Shown: positions 9,911-19,983, counted from the stretch's first letter. The stretch is DNA of 64,000 bases from Aliivibrio sp. EL58 (GCF_900312675.1 NZ_OMPC01000012.1:171700-235699); one strand, 5' to 3'. Notes: generated by a model not told the origin, from the letters alone. Numbers and translations are program-made.

Positions 9911-10697
9911 CTTTTCCCTTATTTCGTCCATTGAGCAAATAGGTAAGCGAGCATTATCGATTTGTGAAGTGTTTGGACGAGCCACTTTTATGTTACTTGG
10001 GGCGATAGTTTCAAAACCTCAACCCGTGAAGATGTTTCCATTATTGTTAACGCAATTATATTCAGTGGGTGTTCGCTCTTTAGTGATTATTATCGTTTCA
10101 GGTTTGTTTATCGGTATGGTGATTAGCTTACAGGGTTATATCATTTTGGTTGATTACGGTGCTGAAACCAGCTTAGGACAACTTGTCTCTTTATCACTTT
10201 TAAGAGAGCTTGGTCCGGTAGTCACAGCATTATTATTTGCAGGGCGTGCAGGTTCAGCATTAACGGCAGAAATCGGATTAATGAAAACAACTGAGCAACT
10301 TTCTAGCATGGAGATGATGGCAGTTGATCCACTGCGTCGAATTATTGCTCCACGGTTATGGGCTGGAATTATCTCAATGCCATTGTTAGCCATGATATTT
10401 ATGGCTGTGGGCATATGGGGTGGTCAGATTGTTGGTGTCGAGTGGAAAGGCATTGACTACGGTAGCTTTTGGTCATTAATGCAGTCATCGGTTGATGTGC
10501 GTTATGACATCGTAAACAGTCTTATTAAATGTGTGGTGTTTGCCTTTATCGTTACTTGGATTGCCTTGTTTAATGGTTACGATGCAACACCAACCTCTGA
10601 GGGGATCTCACTGGCAACAACACGAACGGTAGTGCATTCGTCACTGGCGGTATTAGGAATTGATTTTGTGCTGACAGCACTGATGTTTGGGAATTAA
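9903..10697 (+). CDS. mlaE: Phospholipid ABC transporter permease MlaE
   Basis: MlaE is the membrane subunit of the Mla transporter. The product (264 residues from the chosen ATG) has an N-terminal amphipathic segment and about five hydrophobic helices, with the family-typical stretch [21 protein letters not shown] around 100-120. The start at 9903 overlaps the end of mlaF by 8 bp. An in-frame ATG at 9885 is less likely because it would extend the protein with residues unlike the family. Confidence 0.93.
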   Translation: MSNFSLISSIEQIGKRALSICEVFGRATFMLLGAIVSKPQPVKMFPLLLTQLYSVGVRSLVIIIVSGLFIGMVISLQGYIILVDYGAETSLGQLVSLSLLRELGPVVTALLFAGRAGSALTAEIGLMKTTEQLSSMEMMAVDPLRRIIAPRLWAGIISMPLLAMIFMAVGIWGGQIVGVEWKGIDYGSFWSLMQSSVDVRYDIVNSLIKCVVFAFIVTWIALFNGYDATPTSEGISLATTRTVVHSSLAVLGIDFVLTALMFGN

Positions 10698-10699
10698 TT

Positions 10700-11194
10700 A
10701 TGCAACAGACTCGTAAAGTAGAATTTTTTGTCGGCCTTTTTGTTTTAGCAGGAATGGCAGCGTTATTGATGTTATTGCTAAAAGTAGCAGACGTTCGTAG
10801 TGGGGGCAGTGGTGAGTATTACACGCTAAATGCTCAATTTGATAATATTGGTAGCTTGAAATCACGATCGCCAGTGAAAATTGGTGGTGTTGTGGTTGGT
10901 CGAGTAGAAGGGATCACGTTAGGCACTGAAAGTTACTTACCTATTGTCAGTATGGAAATTGATAAGCAATTTGGCTTTTTTCCTGAAACCTCTGCAGCAC
11001 AAATTTTAACGTCAGGATTAATCGGTGAGCAGTATATTGGTATTGTTCCAGGGTTTGTGGATGAAGATATCGATATGCTAGGCAATGGCGATTACATTGA
11101 AGATACGAAATCAGCCTTAGTATTAGAAGATATGATTGGGCAAGTGCTGTATAGCATTGGTGGTGATTCGTCAGATAAAAGTGAGGAAGAGTAA
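10700..11194 (+). CDS. mlaD: Mla pathway MCE-domain protein MlaD
   Basis: MlaD forms a hexameric MCE ring in the periplasm, anchored by one membrane helix (about residues 7-27), through which phospholipids pass. The MCE domain follows (about 38-118, with FDNIGSLKSRSPVKIGGVVVG), then a C-terminal helix. 164 residues is slightly shorter than E. coli MlaD. The stop codon overlaps the mlaC start (TAATG). Confidence 0.93.
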   Translation: MQQTRKVEFFVGLFVLAGMAALLMLLLKVADVRSGGSGEYYTLNAQFDNIGSLKSRSPVKIGGVVVGRVEGITLGTESYLPIVSMEIDKQFGFFPETSAAQILTSGLIGEQYIGIVPGFVDEDIDMLGNGDYIEDTKSALVLEDMIGQVLYSIGGDSSDKSEEE

Positions 11195-11835
11195 TGAAAC
11201 AGTGGATTAGCATTTTTACTATCATCATTAGTGTATTTACAGGGGCGGTTCAAGCTCAAGAAATCGATAAAACTAAGCCCTATGAAATGATGGCTCAAGT
11301 ATCTGAAATGACATTTGCGCGCTTAAAAGCAGAGCAAAGTGCGATTCAGGCAAACCCTAATATATTAAAAACGGTCGTTGATGAAGAGTTGATGCCGTAC
11401 GTCAATGTGAAATATGCCGCTTATAAGTTGTTAGGTACACATTTAAAGAAAACGTCAGCGGAAGAACGCACTGAATTTGTTACTGCGTTTCGTGGTTATT
11501 TAGTGTCGTCTTATGCTCAAGTATTAACGCTATATAAAGACCAAAAGATTGTATTAGAAAAAGCGAAAAAAATTCCTGAGGGGAAAAAGATCATCAGCGT
11601 GCGAGTAGACATTTTAGATTCTGCTCGTCCCACGGTAAAAGTTGATTTTAAATTACGTAAAAATAAGAAGACGGGAGAGTGGCAGGCTTTCGATATGGTT
11701 GCTGAGGGGGTAAGCCTTTTATCGACTAAACAGTCAGAGTGGAATGGTAAAATTCGTAAAGAAGGCATTAGCTCAGTAAGTAAAGAATTAGCCTCTTTAG
11801 CGAAGCAACCTATTCGCTTAGAAGGGAGTAAATAA
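11194..11835 (+). CDS. mlaC: Periplasmic phospholipid shuttle MlaC
   Basis: MlaC ferries phospholipids across the periplasm between the MlaA-porin complex and MlaFEDB. The 213-residue protein begins with a signal peptide (cleavage near VQA-QE, residue 21) and is otherwise the Ttg2D/MlaC fold, with FVTAFRGYLVSSYAQVL in the middle. It is coupled to both neighbours by one-base TAATG overlaps. MlaA is encoded elsewhere, as is usual. Confidence 0.93.
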   Translation: MKQWISIFTIIISVFTGAVQAQEIDKTKPYEMMAQVSEMTFARLKAEQSAIQANPNILKTVVDEELMPYVNVKYAAYKLLGTHLKKTSAEERTEFVTAFRGYLVSSYAQVLTLYKDQKIVLEKAKKIPEGKKIISVRVDILDSARPTVKVDFKLRKNKKTGEWQAFDMVAEGVSLLSTKQSEWNGKIRKEGISSVSKELASLAKQPIRLEGSK

Positions 11836-12155
11836 TGCCAATAATGGATTTATGTGAAGCGAAAGCGGATGAAATTCATTTAAATGGGCCTCTTGATCGT
11901 GAGACTGTGCCTAATATTTGGAAAAAATTGACAGTATGGAAACCTAAAGTCACTCAAGTAAAGGTAGACTTAGGTCACGTTAATCGTATTGACTCTGCAG
12001 GGGTAGTGTTACTTTTACACCTAATAGAGCATGCAAAAAATCAAAACTGTCATATAATGCTAGCTTTCGTCCCTGATCAGCTCATTACGTTAATTCAATT
12101 AAGTAATGTGGAATCATTGTTTGCTGATCACTTAATAACGCAAAAGGTAGAGTAA
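11835..12155 (+). CDS. mlaB: Mla pathway STAS-domain protein MlaB
   Basis: MlaB is a small cytoplasmic STAS-domain subunit that stabilises and activates MlaF. At 106 residues it is one STAS domain, with the recognisable [20 protein letters not shown] strand-helix motif carrying the Asp-Ser pair (about Asp59-Ser60) near the usual phosphorylation loop. It starts one base inside the mlaC stop and ends one base inside the ibaG start. Confidence 0.9.
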   Translation: MPIMDLCEAKADEIHLNGPLDRETVPNIWKKLTVWKPKVTQVKVDLGHVNRIDSAGVVLLLHLIEHAKNQNCHIMLAFVPDQLITLIQLSNVESLFADHLITQKVE

Positions 12156-12412
12156 TGGAAAGCGCCGAGATTAAAGAATTATTAGACGCAGCACTTCAAC
12201 TTCAAGAGATTCACGTTAAAGGTGAAGGAAGCCATTTTGAAGTTATTGCTGTGGATGAATCGTTCAATGGAATGAGCCGAGTTAAAAAGCAACAAACCAT
12301 CTACGGACCTTTGATGGAACACATCTCAACAAATACCATTCACGCTCTATCAATAAAAGCGTTTACTCCGGAAGAGTGGGCACGTGATAAAAAATTAAAT
12401 AGCTTATTCTAA
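12155..12412 (+). CDS. ibaG: BolA-family acid-stress protein IbaG
   Basis: IbaG (YrbA) is a small BolA-like protein that in other gammaproteobacteria pairs with monothiol glutaredoxin to handle [2Fe-2S] clusters. In V. cholerae it has been linked to cell-envelope phenotypes. The 85-residue product has the BolA pattern: [18 protein letters not shown] and then the C-terminal [13 protein letters not shown] with the ligand histidine. It lies between mlaB and murA, 12 bp before murA, as in E. coli. Confidence 0.92.
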   Translation: MESAEIKELLDAALQLQEIHVKGEGSHFEVIAVDESFNGMSRVKKQQTIYGPLMEHISTNTIHALSIKAFTPEEWARDKKLNSLF

Positions 12413-12424
12413 GAGGCCCTTTGA

Positions 12425-13693
<1,269 letters not shown>

Positions 13694-13727
13694 TCTTATT
13701 GATTATTTTGCTGCAAAGCTAAGCGGA

Positions 13728-13757
13728 AACCGGGTATATAATGACCCGGTTTTTTAT
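13728..13757 (+). terminator. Rho-independent terminator after murA
   Basis: AACCGGGT and ACCCGGTT form an 8-bp stem with an 8-base loop, followed by TTTTTTATT. It lies between murA and the acyltransferase gene, so most transcripts from the mla operon should end here. Confidence 0.85.
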
Positions 13758-13781
13758 TGTTTGTATGTAGGAGAAACACTT

Positions 13782-14507
13782 ATGATCGCATTGTTACGCC
13801 TAGTTGCTCTGGCTATCTTTGCTGTCTTTACGTTTGTATTTGGTTGCGGCTATTGTTTACTTAGTCCGCGAAATCCAAAACACGTTTATACTTTTGGCCT
13901 TTGGTTTGCTCGTATGTCTCGAGTGTTTGGTATTAAACTTGAAGTTCGCGTTCCGGAAAGTGTTAAAAATGCAGGCCCAAGTTTATACATTGCTAATCAC
14001 CAAAATAACTGGGATTTATTCACTGTTTCTGGTGCAATTCAACCTCGTACAGTAACGGTAGGTAAAAAAAGCTTAGCGTGGATGCCACTGTTTGGTCAGT
14101 TGTATTGGATCACTGGTAATATCTTGATTGACCGTAATAATCGCAGCAAAGCGGTAGGTACGATTGCTCAAGTTGCTGATAACATTAAGAAGCGTAATGT
14201 TTCTGTTTGGATGTTCCCAGAAGGTACTCGTTCTCGCGGTCGTGGTTTATTGCCATTTAAAACGGGTGCGTTTCATGCAGCTATTGCGGCTGAAGTTCCG
14301 GTAACTCCGATTGTGTGTAGTAATACGGAAGGCGTAAAATTAAACCGTTGGAATAATGGTGTTGTGATTGTTGAGATCTTACCACCAGTGAGCCTTGATG
14401 GTTACGATAAAACAAACGTTCGTGAACTAGCGAATGAATGTCGTGAACAAATGAAAGCTAAGCTAGAAGAATTAAATAAAGAAGTTGCACAACGCAACCA
14501 AGCTTAA
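13782..14507 (+). CDS. plsC: 1-acyl-sn-glycerol-3-phosphate acyltransferase (PlsC type)
   Basis: This enzyme acylates lysophosphatidic acid at position 2 to make phosphatidic acid, the precursor of all phospholipids. The 241-residue protein has an N-terminal membrane segment (about 5-27), the catalytic NHxxxxD motif as NHQNNWD (72-78), and FPEGTRSRG (145-153), the glycerol-phosphate-binding motif. The frame is open upstream to 13656, but the ATG at 13782 has a TAGGAG ribosome site and follows the murA terminator. Vibrios can carry more than one PlsC, so whether this is the essential copy is not shown. Confidence 0.92.
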   Translation: MIALLRLVALAIFAVFTFVFGCGYCLLSPRNPKHVYTFGLWFARMSRVFGIKLEVRVPESVKNAGPSLYIANHQNNWDLFTVSGAIQPRTVTVGKKSLAWMPLFGQLYWITGNILIDRNNRSKAVGTIAQVADNIKKRNVSVWMFPEGTRSRGRGLLPFKTGAFHAAIAAEVPVTPIVCSNTEGVKLNRWNNGVVIVEILPPVSLDGYDKTNVRELANECREQMKAKLEELNKEVAQRNQA

Positions 14508-14524
14508 GTTTTTATTATAATTTT

Positions 14525-14561
14525 AAGGGTATGCAGCTTGCTGTGTACCCTTTTGTTTTTG
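14525..14561 (+). terminator. Terminator after plsC
   Basis: AAGGGTA and TACCCTT pair, with an inner GCAG/CTGT helix, followed by TTTTGTTTTT. It separates plsC from idi. Confidence 0.75.
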
Positions 14562-14592
14562 ATGTGTATATCCTTAAAACGTGTAGATAATA

Positions 14593-15144
14593 ATGAAAGA
14601 AGAAGTCGTCCTTGTAAACCAACAAGGTCAAGCCATTGGTACAATGGAAAAGTTAGAAGCGCATGAAAAAGGCCTATTACATTTGGCTTTTTCAGTTTTA
14701 CTGTACCGTAAAATAGAAAATGAGTATCAATTTCTACTACAGAAACGTGCCGAGTGTAAATATCACAGTAAAGGGAAGTGGAGTAACACTTGTTGTTCAC
14801 ATCCGAGAATCAATGAGTCGGTTGAATTAGCCGGTGAACGCCGATTAGCAGAAGAGATTGGTATTGTTGATGTTACTGCAGATAGATTTGAAAACCTAGG
14901 CTGGTTTATTTATCAGGCAGAGCTCGAAAATGGCTTGAGTGAGCATGAGCAAGATTACATATTACTTGCTAATACTCCTGATGTTGAATTTACGATGAAC
15001 CCTGATGAAGTTAGTGACATACAGTGGTGGAGTGAGAGTCAGATTAAGCAAGAATTAGTAAATAACCCGACCCTGTTTTCGGTTTGGTTTAATACTGTTT
15101 TTTCTAAAGCAATACGATACTTATCTACATTAGATAAAAAATAA
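14593..15144 (+). CDS. idi: Isopentenyl-diphosphate delta-isomerase, type I
   Basis: Type I Idi interconverts isopentenyl and dimethylallyl diphosphate. The 183-residue protein carries the full active site: Cys68 in SNTCCSHP, Glu117/Glu119 in GLSEHEQD, and metal-binding histidines at about 24, 30 and 70. The Nudix-like segment AGERRLAEEIG follows. The residue before the catalytic Cys is also Cys, where E. coli has Val. It appears monocistronic between two terminator or repeat regions. In bacteria using the MEP route this enzyme is helpful but not essential, and its presence is patchy. Confidence 0.92.
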   Translation: MKEEVVLVNQQGQAIGTMEKLEAHEKGLLHLAFSVLLYRKIENEYQFLLQKRAECKYHSKGKWSNTCCSHPRINESVELAGERRLAEEIGIVDVTADRFENLGWFIYQAELENGLSEHEQDYILLANTPDVEFTMNPDEVSDIQWWSESQIKQELVNNPTLFSVWFNTVFSKAIRYLSTLDKK

Positions 15145-15189
15145 GGCAGAGATCAGTAATACTAATATCTGCCTAGCTTCATTTCTAAC

Positions 15190-15362
15190 GGTGTAATACC
15201 AATTCCATTAATTATTTGATCATTATTACTGGTTAAATAACTCAATAGTTGCGTTAAAAATTATTATTGTAGAATAACTACTTATAAGAATTTTTGCCTT
15301 ACTCTTAAGTGATTTTCCTACGTAATAAATAGATCACCTAATTAGTTACATTGGTATAATTA
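15190..15362. mobile_element. MITE-like element between idi and ridA
   Basis: This non-coding stretch of about 170 bp has imperfect terminal inverted repeats of about 22 bp: TAATACCAATTCCATTAATTA at the left and, at the right, a segment whose reverse complement reads TTATACCAATGTAACTAATTA. The inner part is AT-rich with no gene. Elements with ATACCAAT ends are common in vibrio and shewanella genomes to my knowledge. I see no transposase and cannot tell whether a target duplication is present. The right end abuts the ridA stop codon. Confidence 0.6.
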
Positions 15363-15752
15363 TTATTTACGAACAGCAATTGCTTCGATTTCAATACCAA
15401 CATCTTTTGGAAGACGAGCAACTTCAACACAAGAACGTGCAGGGTAGTTTGCTACATTGTGCTCATCAAAGAAGTTGCCGTAGACTTCATTCACTGTACC
15501 AAAGTCATTTAAGTCTTTTACAAAAACCGTTAATTTAACGATATCAGCAACCGTTAGGCCAGAAGACTCTACAACGGCCTTAACGTTCTCTAAAGATTGG
15601 CGAGCCTGCTCTGCAATATCATCAGACACTTCACCAGTTGCTGGATTTACAGGGATTTGGCCTGAAGTTAGTACCATATTACCAAGGTCAACACCTTGAA
15701 TGTATGGACCAATTGCTGCTGGAGCATTGTCTGTATGAAGAACTTTAGTCAT
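15363..15752 (-). CDS. ridA: Reactive enamine/imine deaminase RidA
   Basis: RidA hydrolyses reactive enamine/imine intermediates such as 2-aminoacrylate made by PLP enzymes, protecting branched-chain amino-acid synthesis. The 129-residue protein matches the YjgF/RidA trimer fold: TSGQIPVNPATGEV near 30 and the C-terminal YPARSCVEVARLPKDVGIEI, which holds the active-site arginine. It lies downstream of pyrI, the same neighbour as in E. coli, with a terminator between them. Confidence 0.95.
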   Translation of the reverse strand: MTKVLHTDNAPAAIGPYIQGVDLGNMVLTSGQIPVNPATGEVSDDIAEQARQSLENVKAVVESSGLTVADIVKLTVFVKDLNDFGTVNEVYGNFFDEHNVANYPARSCVEVARLPKDVGIEIEAIAVRK

Positions 15753-15822
15753 TGTAATGATTCCTTTTTGAATGGTTGAACGTCAGGTTCAATAAACCCA
15801 ATATAAAACAAACCTCACCAAT

Positions 15823-15847
15823 AAAAAAGCCCCAGAAGATCTGAGGC
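15823..15847 (-). terminator. Terminator after pyrI
   Basis: Read on the minus strand, GCCTCAGA and TCTGGGGC form an 8-bp stem (one G-T pair) with a 3-base loop, followed by six Ts. It lies 26 bp past the pyrI stop and ends the pyrBI transcript before ridA. Confidence 0.85.
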
Positions 15848-15873
15848 TGAAAATTATCGAATCAAATGTGATA

Positions 15874-16341
15874 TTAATTTAAATCAGTGACAACTTCGCG
15901 TGAATAAACCTTTTCACAATACTTACACTTTAAGTGAATATCTTCGTTTTTTGTAATGACCTTAAAGCTACTCTCAACTGGCTCACCATGGGTAATACAG
16001 TTACTGTTCGGGCACTCAAACACACCAGTAATTTGTGTCGGTAACTGAAGAGGGATCTTCTTCGCTACTTCATAGTTTTCAATTTGGTTGACCGTTGCGT
16101 GTGGTGCGTAGAGTGCTAACTTACTTGCTTGCTCTGGTGTTACAAAGGTATTTTCAATTTTCAATAAATCTTTAGACCCTAGCGCTGAAGAAGGCAAGTT
16201 TAAGCCAATCGTTACACGCTCTGCCGTTTTGTCCATTTGAAATAGCTTTAAGACTTTAACACCAATATTTGCAGGGATATGGTCGATTACCGTACCGTTG
16301 TTGATTGCTTCAACACGTAATTGAGTTTTGTTAGGCATCAT
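15874..16341 (-). CDS. pyrI: Aspartate carbamoyltransferase regulatory subunit PyrI
   Basis: PyrI binds CTP/ATP and assembles with PyrB into the allosteric aspartate transcarbamoylase. The N-terminal nucleotide-binding domain is followed by a zinc domain with four cysteines (about Cys110, Cys115, Cys139, Cys142; CX4C-CX2C) that contacts the catalytic subunit. Two adjacent ATGs (16341 and 16338) both fit the GGAG ribosome site; I keep the longer form (155 residues). It begins 9 bp after pyrB. Confidence 0.95.
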   Translation of the reverse strand: MMPNKTQLRVEAINNGTVIDHIPANIGVKVLKLFQMDKTAERVTIGLNLPSSALGSKDLLKIENTFVTPEQASKLALYAPHATVNQIENYEVAKKIPLQLPTQITGVFECPNSNCITHGEPVESSFKVITKNEDIHLKCKYCEKVYSREVVTDLN

Positions 16342-16350
16342 TTTTTCTCC

Positions 16351-17280
16351 CTAAAGTGTTTCGTTAAGAACTAAAGCCAGTAGAGCTTGGCGGGCATAGA
16401 CACCATTCTCAGCTTGTTGGAAGTAGTAAGCGTGTGGTGTTTTATCAACATCGATATCAATTTCATCTACGCGAGGCAACGGGTGAAGGACTTTTAAGTT
16501 CTCACGAGCAGGTGCTAACGTTTCAGCTGAAAGAATATAGGCTGACTTAATATGCGCGTATTCAGACTCATCAAAACGCTCTTTCTGAACACGAGTCATG
16601 TAGAGAATATCTAACTCAGGAATGGCTTCATCCATCTCATTTAACAGTTGATATTCAATGCCTAACTCATCTAATTCTTCACAGATGTAATCAGGCATAG
16701 CTAATACTTCTGGAGCAATAAAGAAGAACTTAATGCCATTAAATTTAGCTAACGCTTGGGTTAATGAATGAACGGTACGACCGTATTTTAAATCACCAAC
16801 AAAAGCGATGTTTAGATTATCTAAGCGCCCTTGAGTTTCGTAGATGGTGTATAAATCCAATAGCGTTTGAGTTGGATGTTGATTCGCACCATCGCCAGCA
16901 TTGATGACTGGTGTGCCATTAGAGAACTCTGAGGCTAGACGTGCAGCGCCTTCTTTTGGATGACGCATAACATATGCATCAACGTAAGAGGTAATCACTT
17001 GAACAGAGTCTGCCAGTGTCTCGCCTTTTTGAGCAAGAGAAGTATTACCTGCAGAATCAAACCCAATAACAGAGCCACCTAAGCGTTGGATTGCGGTTTC
17101 AAAAGATAAGCGGGTACGAGTTGAGGCTTCAAAAAAACAGCTCGCAATGACTTTATTTTTTAATAAGTCAGGTTGAGGCTCTTTTTTAATATTACCTGCT
17201 GTTTCTACAATCAGTTCTAACTCTTGACGAGAAAGCTCTGGAATAGAAATGATGTGCTTTTGATATAGCGAGTTAGCCAT
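16351..17280 (-). CDS. pyrB: Aspartate carbamoyltransferase catalytic subunit PyrB
   Basis: PyrB makes carbamoyl-aspartate from carbamoyl phosphate and aspartate, the committed step of pyrimidine synthesis. The 309-residue protein has the carbamoyl-phosphate motif STRTR (53-57), the loop [15 protein letters not shown] with the catalytic Lys, and HPTQTLLDL. It is preceded by a leader peptide, attenuator and promoter (17314-17511). The adjoining argF upstream competes for the same substrate. Confidence 0.97.
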   Translation of the reverse strand: MANSLYQKHIISIPELSRQELELIVETAGNIKKEPQPDLLKNKVIASCFFEASTRTRLSFETAIQRLGGSVIGFDSAGNTSLAQKGETLADSVQVITSYVDAYVMRHPKEGAARLASEFSNGTPVINAGDGANQHPTQTLLDLYTIYETQGRLDNLNIAFVGDLKYGRTVHSLTQALAKFNGIKFFFIAPEVLAMPDYICEELDELGIEYQLLNEMDEAIPELDILYMTRVQKERFDESEYAHIKSAYILSAETLAPARENLKVLHPLPRVDEIDIDVDKTPHAYYFQQAENGVYARQALLALVLNETL

Positions 17281-17313
17281 AGTCTCTCTTCCCTTTTATT
17301 TATCATATTGAAA

Positions 17314-17348
17314 TCAAAAAAAAGCCCCCTATCAAATAGGAGGCTTTA
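17314..17348 (-). terminator. pyrBI attenuator (intrinsic terminator in the leader)
   Basis: Read on the minus strand, AAAGCC ... GGCTTT with an inner CCTAT/ATAGG helix is followed by a run of eight T. It sits between the pyrL leader peptide and pyrB (34 bp before the ATG). The pyrL stop codon lies inside the left arm, so a ribosome following RNA polymerase closely would cover the hairpin and permit read-through, as in E. coli pyrBI. Confidence 0.85.
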
Positions 17349-17450
17349 AAAATATCGGTAATTAGGAAACTCAAAAAATAGGGGACCACCGCACGCTGTG
17401 AGTGCAGAATCTCGGTCGACCGCTGTATGAAGATAAGTTAATAACATCAT
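17346..17450 (-). CDS. pyrL: pyrBI leader peptide PyrL
   Basis: A 34-codon ORF too short for routine calling. It starts MMLLTYLHTAVDRDSA and ends FFEFPNYRYF, with an AGGAAA ribosome site 6 bp before the first ATG. The 3' half of the message has a T-rich stretch (CCTATTTTTTGAGTTT), where RNA polymerase should pause when UTP is low. Its TAA falls in the attenuator stem. The peptide sequence is unlike E. coli PyrL, which is expected since only its translation matters. Confidence 0.82.
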   Translation of the reverse strand: MMLLTYLHTAVDRDSALTACGGPLFFEFPNYRYF

Positions 17451-17473
17451 AATTTCCTAGTAAATTGCGCGAA

Positions 17474-17501
17474 ATTATACTCGTATCAAAATCCTAAGCA
17501 A
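17474..17501 (-). promoter_or_regulatory. pyrBI promoter (-35/-10)
   Basis: On the minus strand TTGCTT, a 16-base spacer and a perfect TATAAT lie about 24 bp before the pyrL start. It is the best promoter match in the gap between argF and pyrB, and it overlaps the operator listed separately. Confidence 0.7.
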
Positions 17502-17511
17502 GCGTTTGCAT
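17496..17511. promoter_or_regulatory. PurR-like operator overlapping the pyrBI -35 element
   Basis: ATGCAAACGCTTGCTT (minus strand) matches the PurR consensus ACGCAAACGTTTGCGT at 13 of 16 positions and covers the -35 hexamer, a position suited to repression. Which LacI-family protein binds is inferred only from the motif. Confidence 0.5.
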
Positions 17512-17549
17512 CAAATTTTCTTTTGATTACTCTTTTAAAACAAGAGAGA

Positions 17550-18554
17550 TTAACTTCCTAGTGTCGCTACCATTATTGCTTTAATCGTATGCATGCGATT
17601 TTCAGCTTCATCAAATACGATAGAGTAGTCAGATTCAAAAACTTCGTCAGTGACTTCTAAACCGTTCATGCCATACTTTTCTGAGATTTCTTTTCCAATG
17701 GCTGTTTCATTATTATGAAAGGCGGGTAAACAGTGCATGAATTTCACGTTTGGATTTTCGGTTGCTTTAATCACATCCATATTGACTTGATAAGGCGTCA
17801 TTAATGCGACACGCTCATCCCATGCTTCTGGTGCTTCACCCATAGAAACCCAAACATCTGTGTATAAAAAGTCACAGCCTTTTACGCCTGTTTGTACTTC
17901 TTCCGTTAGGATGATTTTGGCGCCAGTTTGGGCTGCTATTTCTTGGCATTGAGCGACTAATGTTTCTTCTGGCCAAAACTGTTTTGGTGCAATAAGACGG
18001 ATCTCCATGCCCATTTTTGCTGCGCCAACCATCAGCGAGTTGCCCATGTTATTGCGAGCATCACCAAGGTAGGCAAAAGTAATTTGATTTAACTGTTTAC
18101 CATTTGCATATTCTTGCATTGTTAGAAAGTCTGCCAGAATTTGTGTTGGATGAAACTCATCAGTTAATCCATTCCAAACTGGAACACCAGCATACTTACC
18201 GAGCTCTTCAACAATAGACTGCCCAAAACCACGATACTCAATGCCATCGTACATACGACCAAGTACACGAGCAGTGTCTTTCATCGATTCTTTTTGGCCA
18301 ATTTGAGAACCTGAAGGACCAAGATAAGTGACTTTAGCACCTTGGTCAAAAGCAGCAACTTCAAAGGCACAGCGAGTACGAGTAGAGGCTTTTTCAAAAA
18401 TAAGTGCAATGTTCTTACCTGAGAGGCGAGGTTGTTCATACCCAGCGTATTTTGCTTTTTTTAAATCAGCAGAAAGTTCAAGTAAGTGTGCGATCTCTTT
18501 TGGAGTAAAATCCAAGAGTTTTAAAAAGTTTCTATTACGTATATTAAAAGCCAT
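17550..18554 (-). CDS. argF: Ornithine carbamoyltransferase
   Basis: OTCase converts ornithine and carbamoyl phosphate to citrulline (biosynthesis), or runs in reverse in the arginine deiminase pathway. The 334-residue protein has STRTR (57-61), HPTQ, and HCLPAFHN with the ornithine-binding cysteine near 274. The N-terminus [10 protein letters not shown] and the segment [13 protein letters not shown] recall catabolic ArcB proteins, while the middle LGPSGSQIG recalls anabolic ArgF/ArgI. Its place directly after arcA allows a catabolic or dual role; the name argF is kept for its E. coli-like position near pyrBI and rraB. Confidence 0.88.
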   Translation of the reverse strand: MAFNIRNRNFLKLLDFTPKEIAHLLELSADLKKAKYAGYEQPRLSGKNIALIFEKASTRTRCAFEVAAFDQGAKVTYLGPSGSQIGQKESMKDTARVLGRMYDGIEYRGFGQSIVEELGKYAGVPVWNGLTDEFHPTQILADFLTMQEYANGKQLNQITFAYLGDARNNMGNSLMVGAAKMGMEIRLIAPKQFWPEETLVAQCQEIAAQTGAKIILTEEVQTGVKGCDFLYTDVWVSMGEAPEAWDERVALMTPYQVNMDVIKATENPNVKFMHCLPAFHNNETAIGKEISEKYGMNGLEVTDEVFESDYSIVFDEAENRMHTIKAIMVATLGS

Positions 18555-18615
18555 AGTGTGCTCCTAGCTGTGCATATCAAATCCGATAAATATCATTTAA
18601 ACATATAAATGCGTA

Positions 18616-18640
18616 TTTTGTGAATATATATTTAATTTTT
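18616..18640. promoter_or_regulatory. Possible ArgR box upstream of argF
   Basis: TGAATATATATTTA (18621-18634) matches the ArgR box TGAATWWWWATTCA with one mismatch, about 65 bp before the argF start. A weaker similar sequence lies just downstream. AT-rich DNA makes chance matches likely, so this is tentative. Confidence 0.4.
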
Positions 18641-18659
18641 TATTATTGTGTTTGCCGTG

Positions 18660-19880
18660 TTAAATTCCATCTCTTTCTATTGGGCAACTCATACATCTTG
18701 CTCCACCACGGCCACGGCCAAGTTCATCTCCCGTTATTGGAAGAACAGTAATGCCAGCTTTATCATACTTTTCATTGGTGTAAGTATTACGCTCATAAGC
18801 CACAACAACACCAGGCTTAATCGTTAATACATTATTAGCGTCATGCCATTGCTCTCGTTCTGCTTCGTAGCTGTCACCACCAGTAGTGATGATATTGAGT
18901 TCATCTAACTCTAATGCGGATTTTAATATCTGCTGAAAGTTTGGCATTTCTTTAATCGCTAATTGTTGTTCACCACAAGGGGTAATTGACCAACACGGCA
19001 TGTCTTTATTTATGACTCTTGGATAGACAGAGAATACGTTATGGTCCATATGAGTCATTACCGTATCTAGATGCATACATGATCGATCTTCAGGTAGCTT
19101 AATCGCGATAACTTGCTTGGCTTGATGAGTTCGGAATAATTGCTTTGCTAGATTCTCAATCCCTTGGGGAGTCGTTCGCTCAGAGATCCCAACTAACACA
19201 TTTCCTTTACCGATCACTAATACATCGCCACCTTCAATGGTTGCATTGTCGTAATCTCGGTTTTCATCTTCAAAATATTGCGGGAATACTTGTTGAGAAA
19301 ATAGAGGGTGCCAGCGATAAATTGCACGTAAATGATTTGATTCTCTTTTTCTTGCCGCTTTTGCCATTGGGTTGATAGAGACACCACCATAGATCCAACA
19401 TGAAGTATCACGAGTAAATAAATGGTTTGGTAATGGGTCAATGACAAAATCAAACGGGTCACTCAATTGCTGCAACATAGAAGGCGCTTTAAATGGCAGC
19501 TCAATAAAGGCAAGGCCACCTAATAAAATTGAGGCAAGTTCTTTGTTACTTTTTTCAAGTAAAAAGGCTCTGATTTGGTTTGCAAAGGTAGGGCCAAAAC
19601 GATAGTGAGAGATTTGATGCTTTAACAGCCATTGTTTTGCTTCAGGGTGCTGTAGTGTCTCTTCGAGTAAGTCTTGTAAGAGAAGTACTTCAACATCTTG
19701 AGATTGTAATGTTAAAACAAACTGATCGTGCTCAAGAAGTGCTTTTTCAACCGATAATACATCATCAAAGAGTAAGTCGTGACAGTTCGTCGGTGTTAAA
19801 TGGCTTAGCGCTCTTTCTGGACGGTGAAGAATAACTCGGCGAAGTTGACCAATTTCAGAGCCAACAAATAGCTTATTCAT
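18660..19880 (-). CDS. arcA: Arginine deiminase
   Basis: ArcA hydrolyses arginine to citrulline and ammonia, the first step of the arginine deiminase route, which yields ATP and alkalinises the cytoplasm. At 406 residues it is full length. Catalytic elements visible are NHLFTRDTS (Asp), [10 protein letters not shown] (His/Asp) and the C-terminal [12 protein letters not shown], whose first cysteine (about Cys396) is the nucleophile. An AGGAA ribosome site precedes the ATG. argF follows 105 bp downstream, but no carbamate kinase (arcC) or arginine-ornithine antiporter (arcD) is adjacent. Confidence 0.95.
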   Translation of the reverse strand: MNKLFVGSEIGQLRRVILHRPERALSHLTPTNCHDLLFDDVLSVEKALLEHDQFVLTLQSQDVEVLLLQDLLEETLQHPEAKQWLLKHQISHYRFGPTFANQIRAFLLEKSNKELASILLGGLAFIELPFKAPSMLQQLSDPFDFVIDPLPNHLFTRDTSCWIYGGVSINPMAKAARKRESNHLRAIYRWHPLFSQQVFPQYFEDENRDYDNATIEGGDVLVIGKGNVLVGISERTTPQGIENLAKQLFRTHQAKQVIAIKLPEDRSCMHLDTVMTHMDHNVFSVYPRVINKDMPCWSITPCGEQQLAIKEMPNFQQILKSALELDELNIITTGGDSYEAEREQWHDANNVLTIKPGVVVAYERNTYTNEKYDKAGITVLPITGDELGRGRGGARCMSCPIERDGI

Positions 19881-19983
19881 AAGATTCCTTTCTAATATCT
19901 ACAGCTAGTAAGAGAAATAATACCGTATAGCAGCTAAATATTCTTTAATTATTGAAGTGCTAGGGAATTTGGTTTGAGCAGGC

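Noticed and set aside
14504-14800. A 98-codon minus-strand ORF at the start of idi
   Set aside because: It lies across the plsC terminator and antisense to idi, with no supporting motif.
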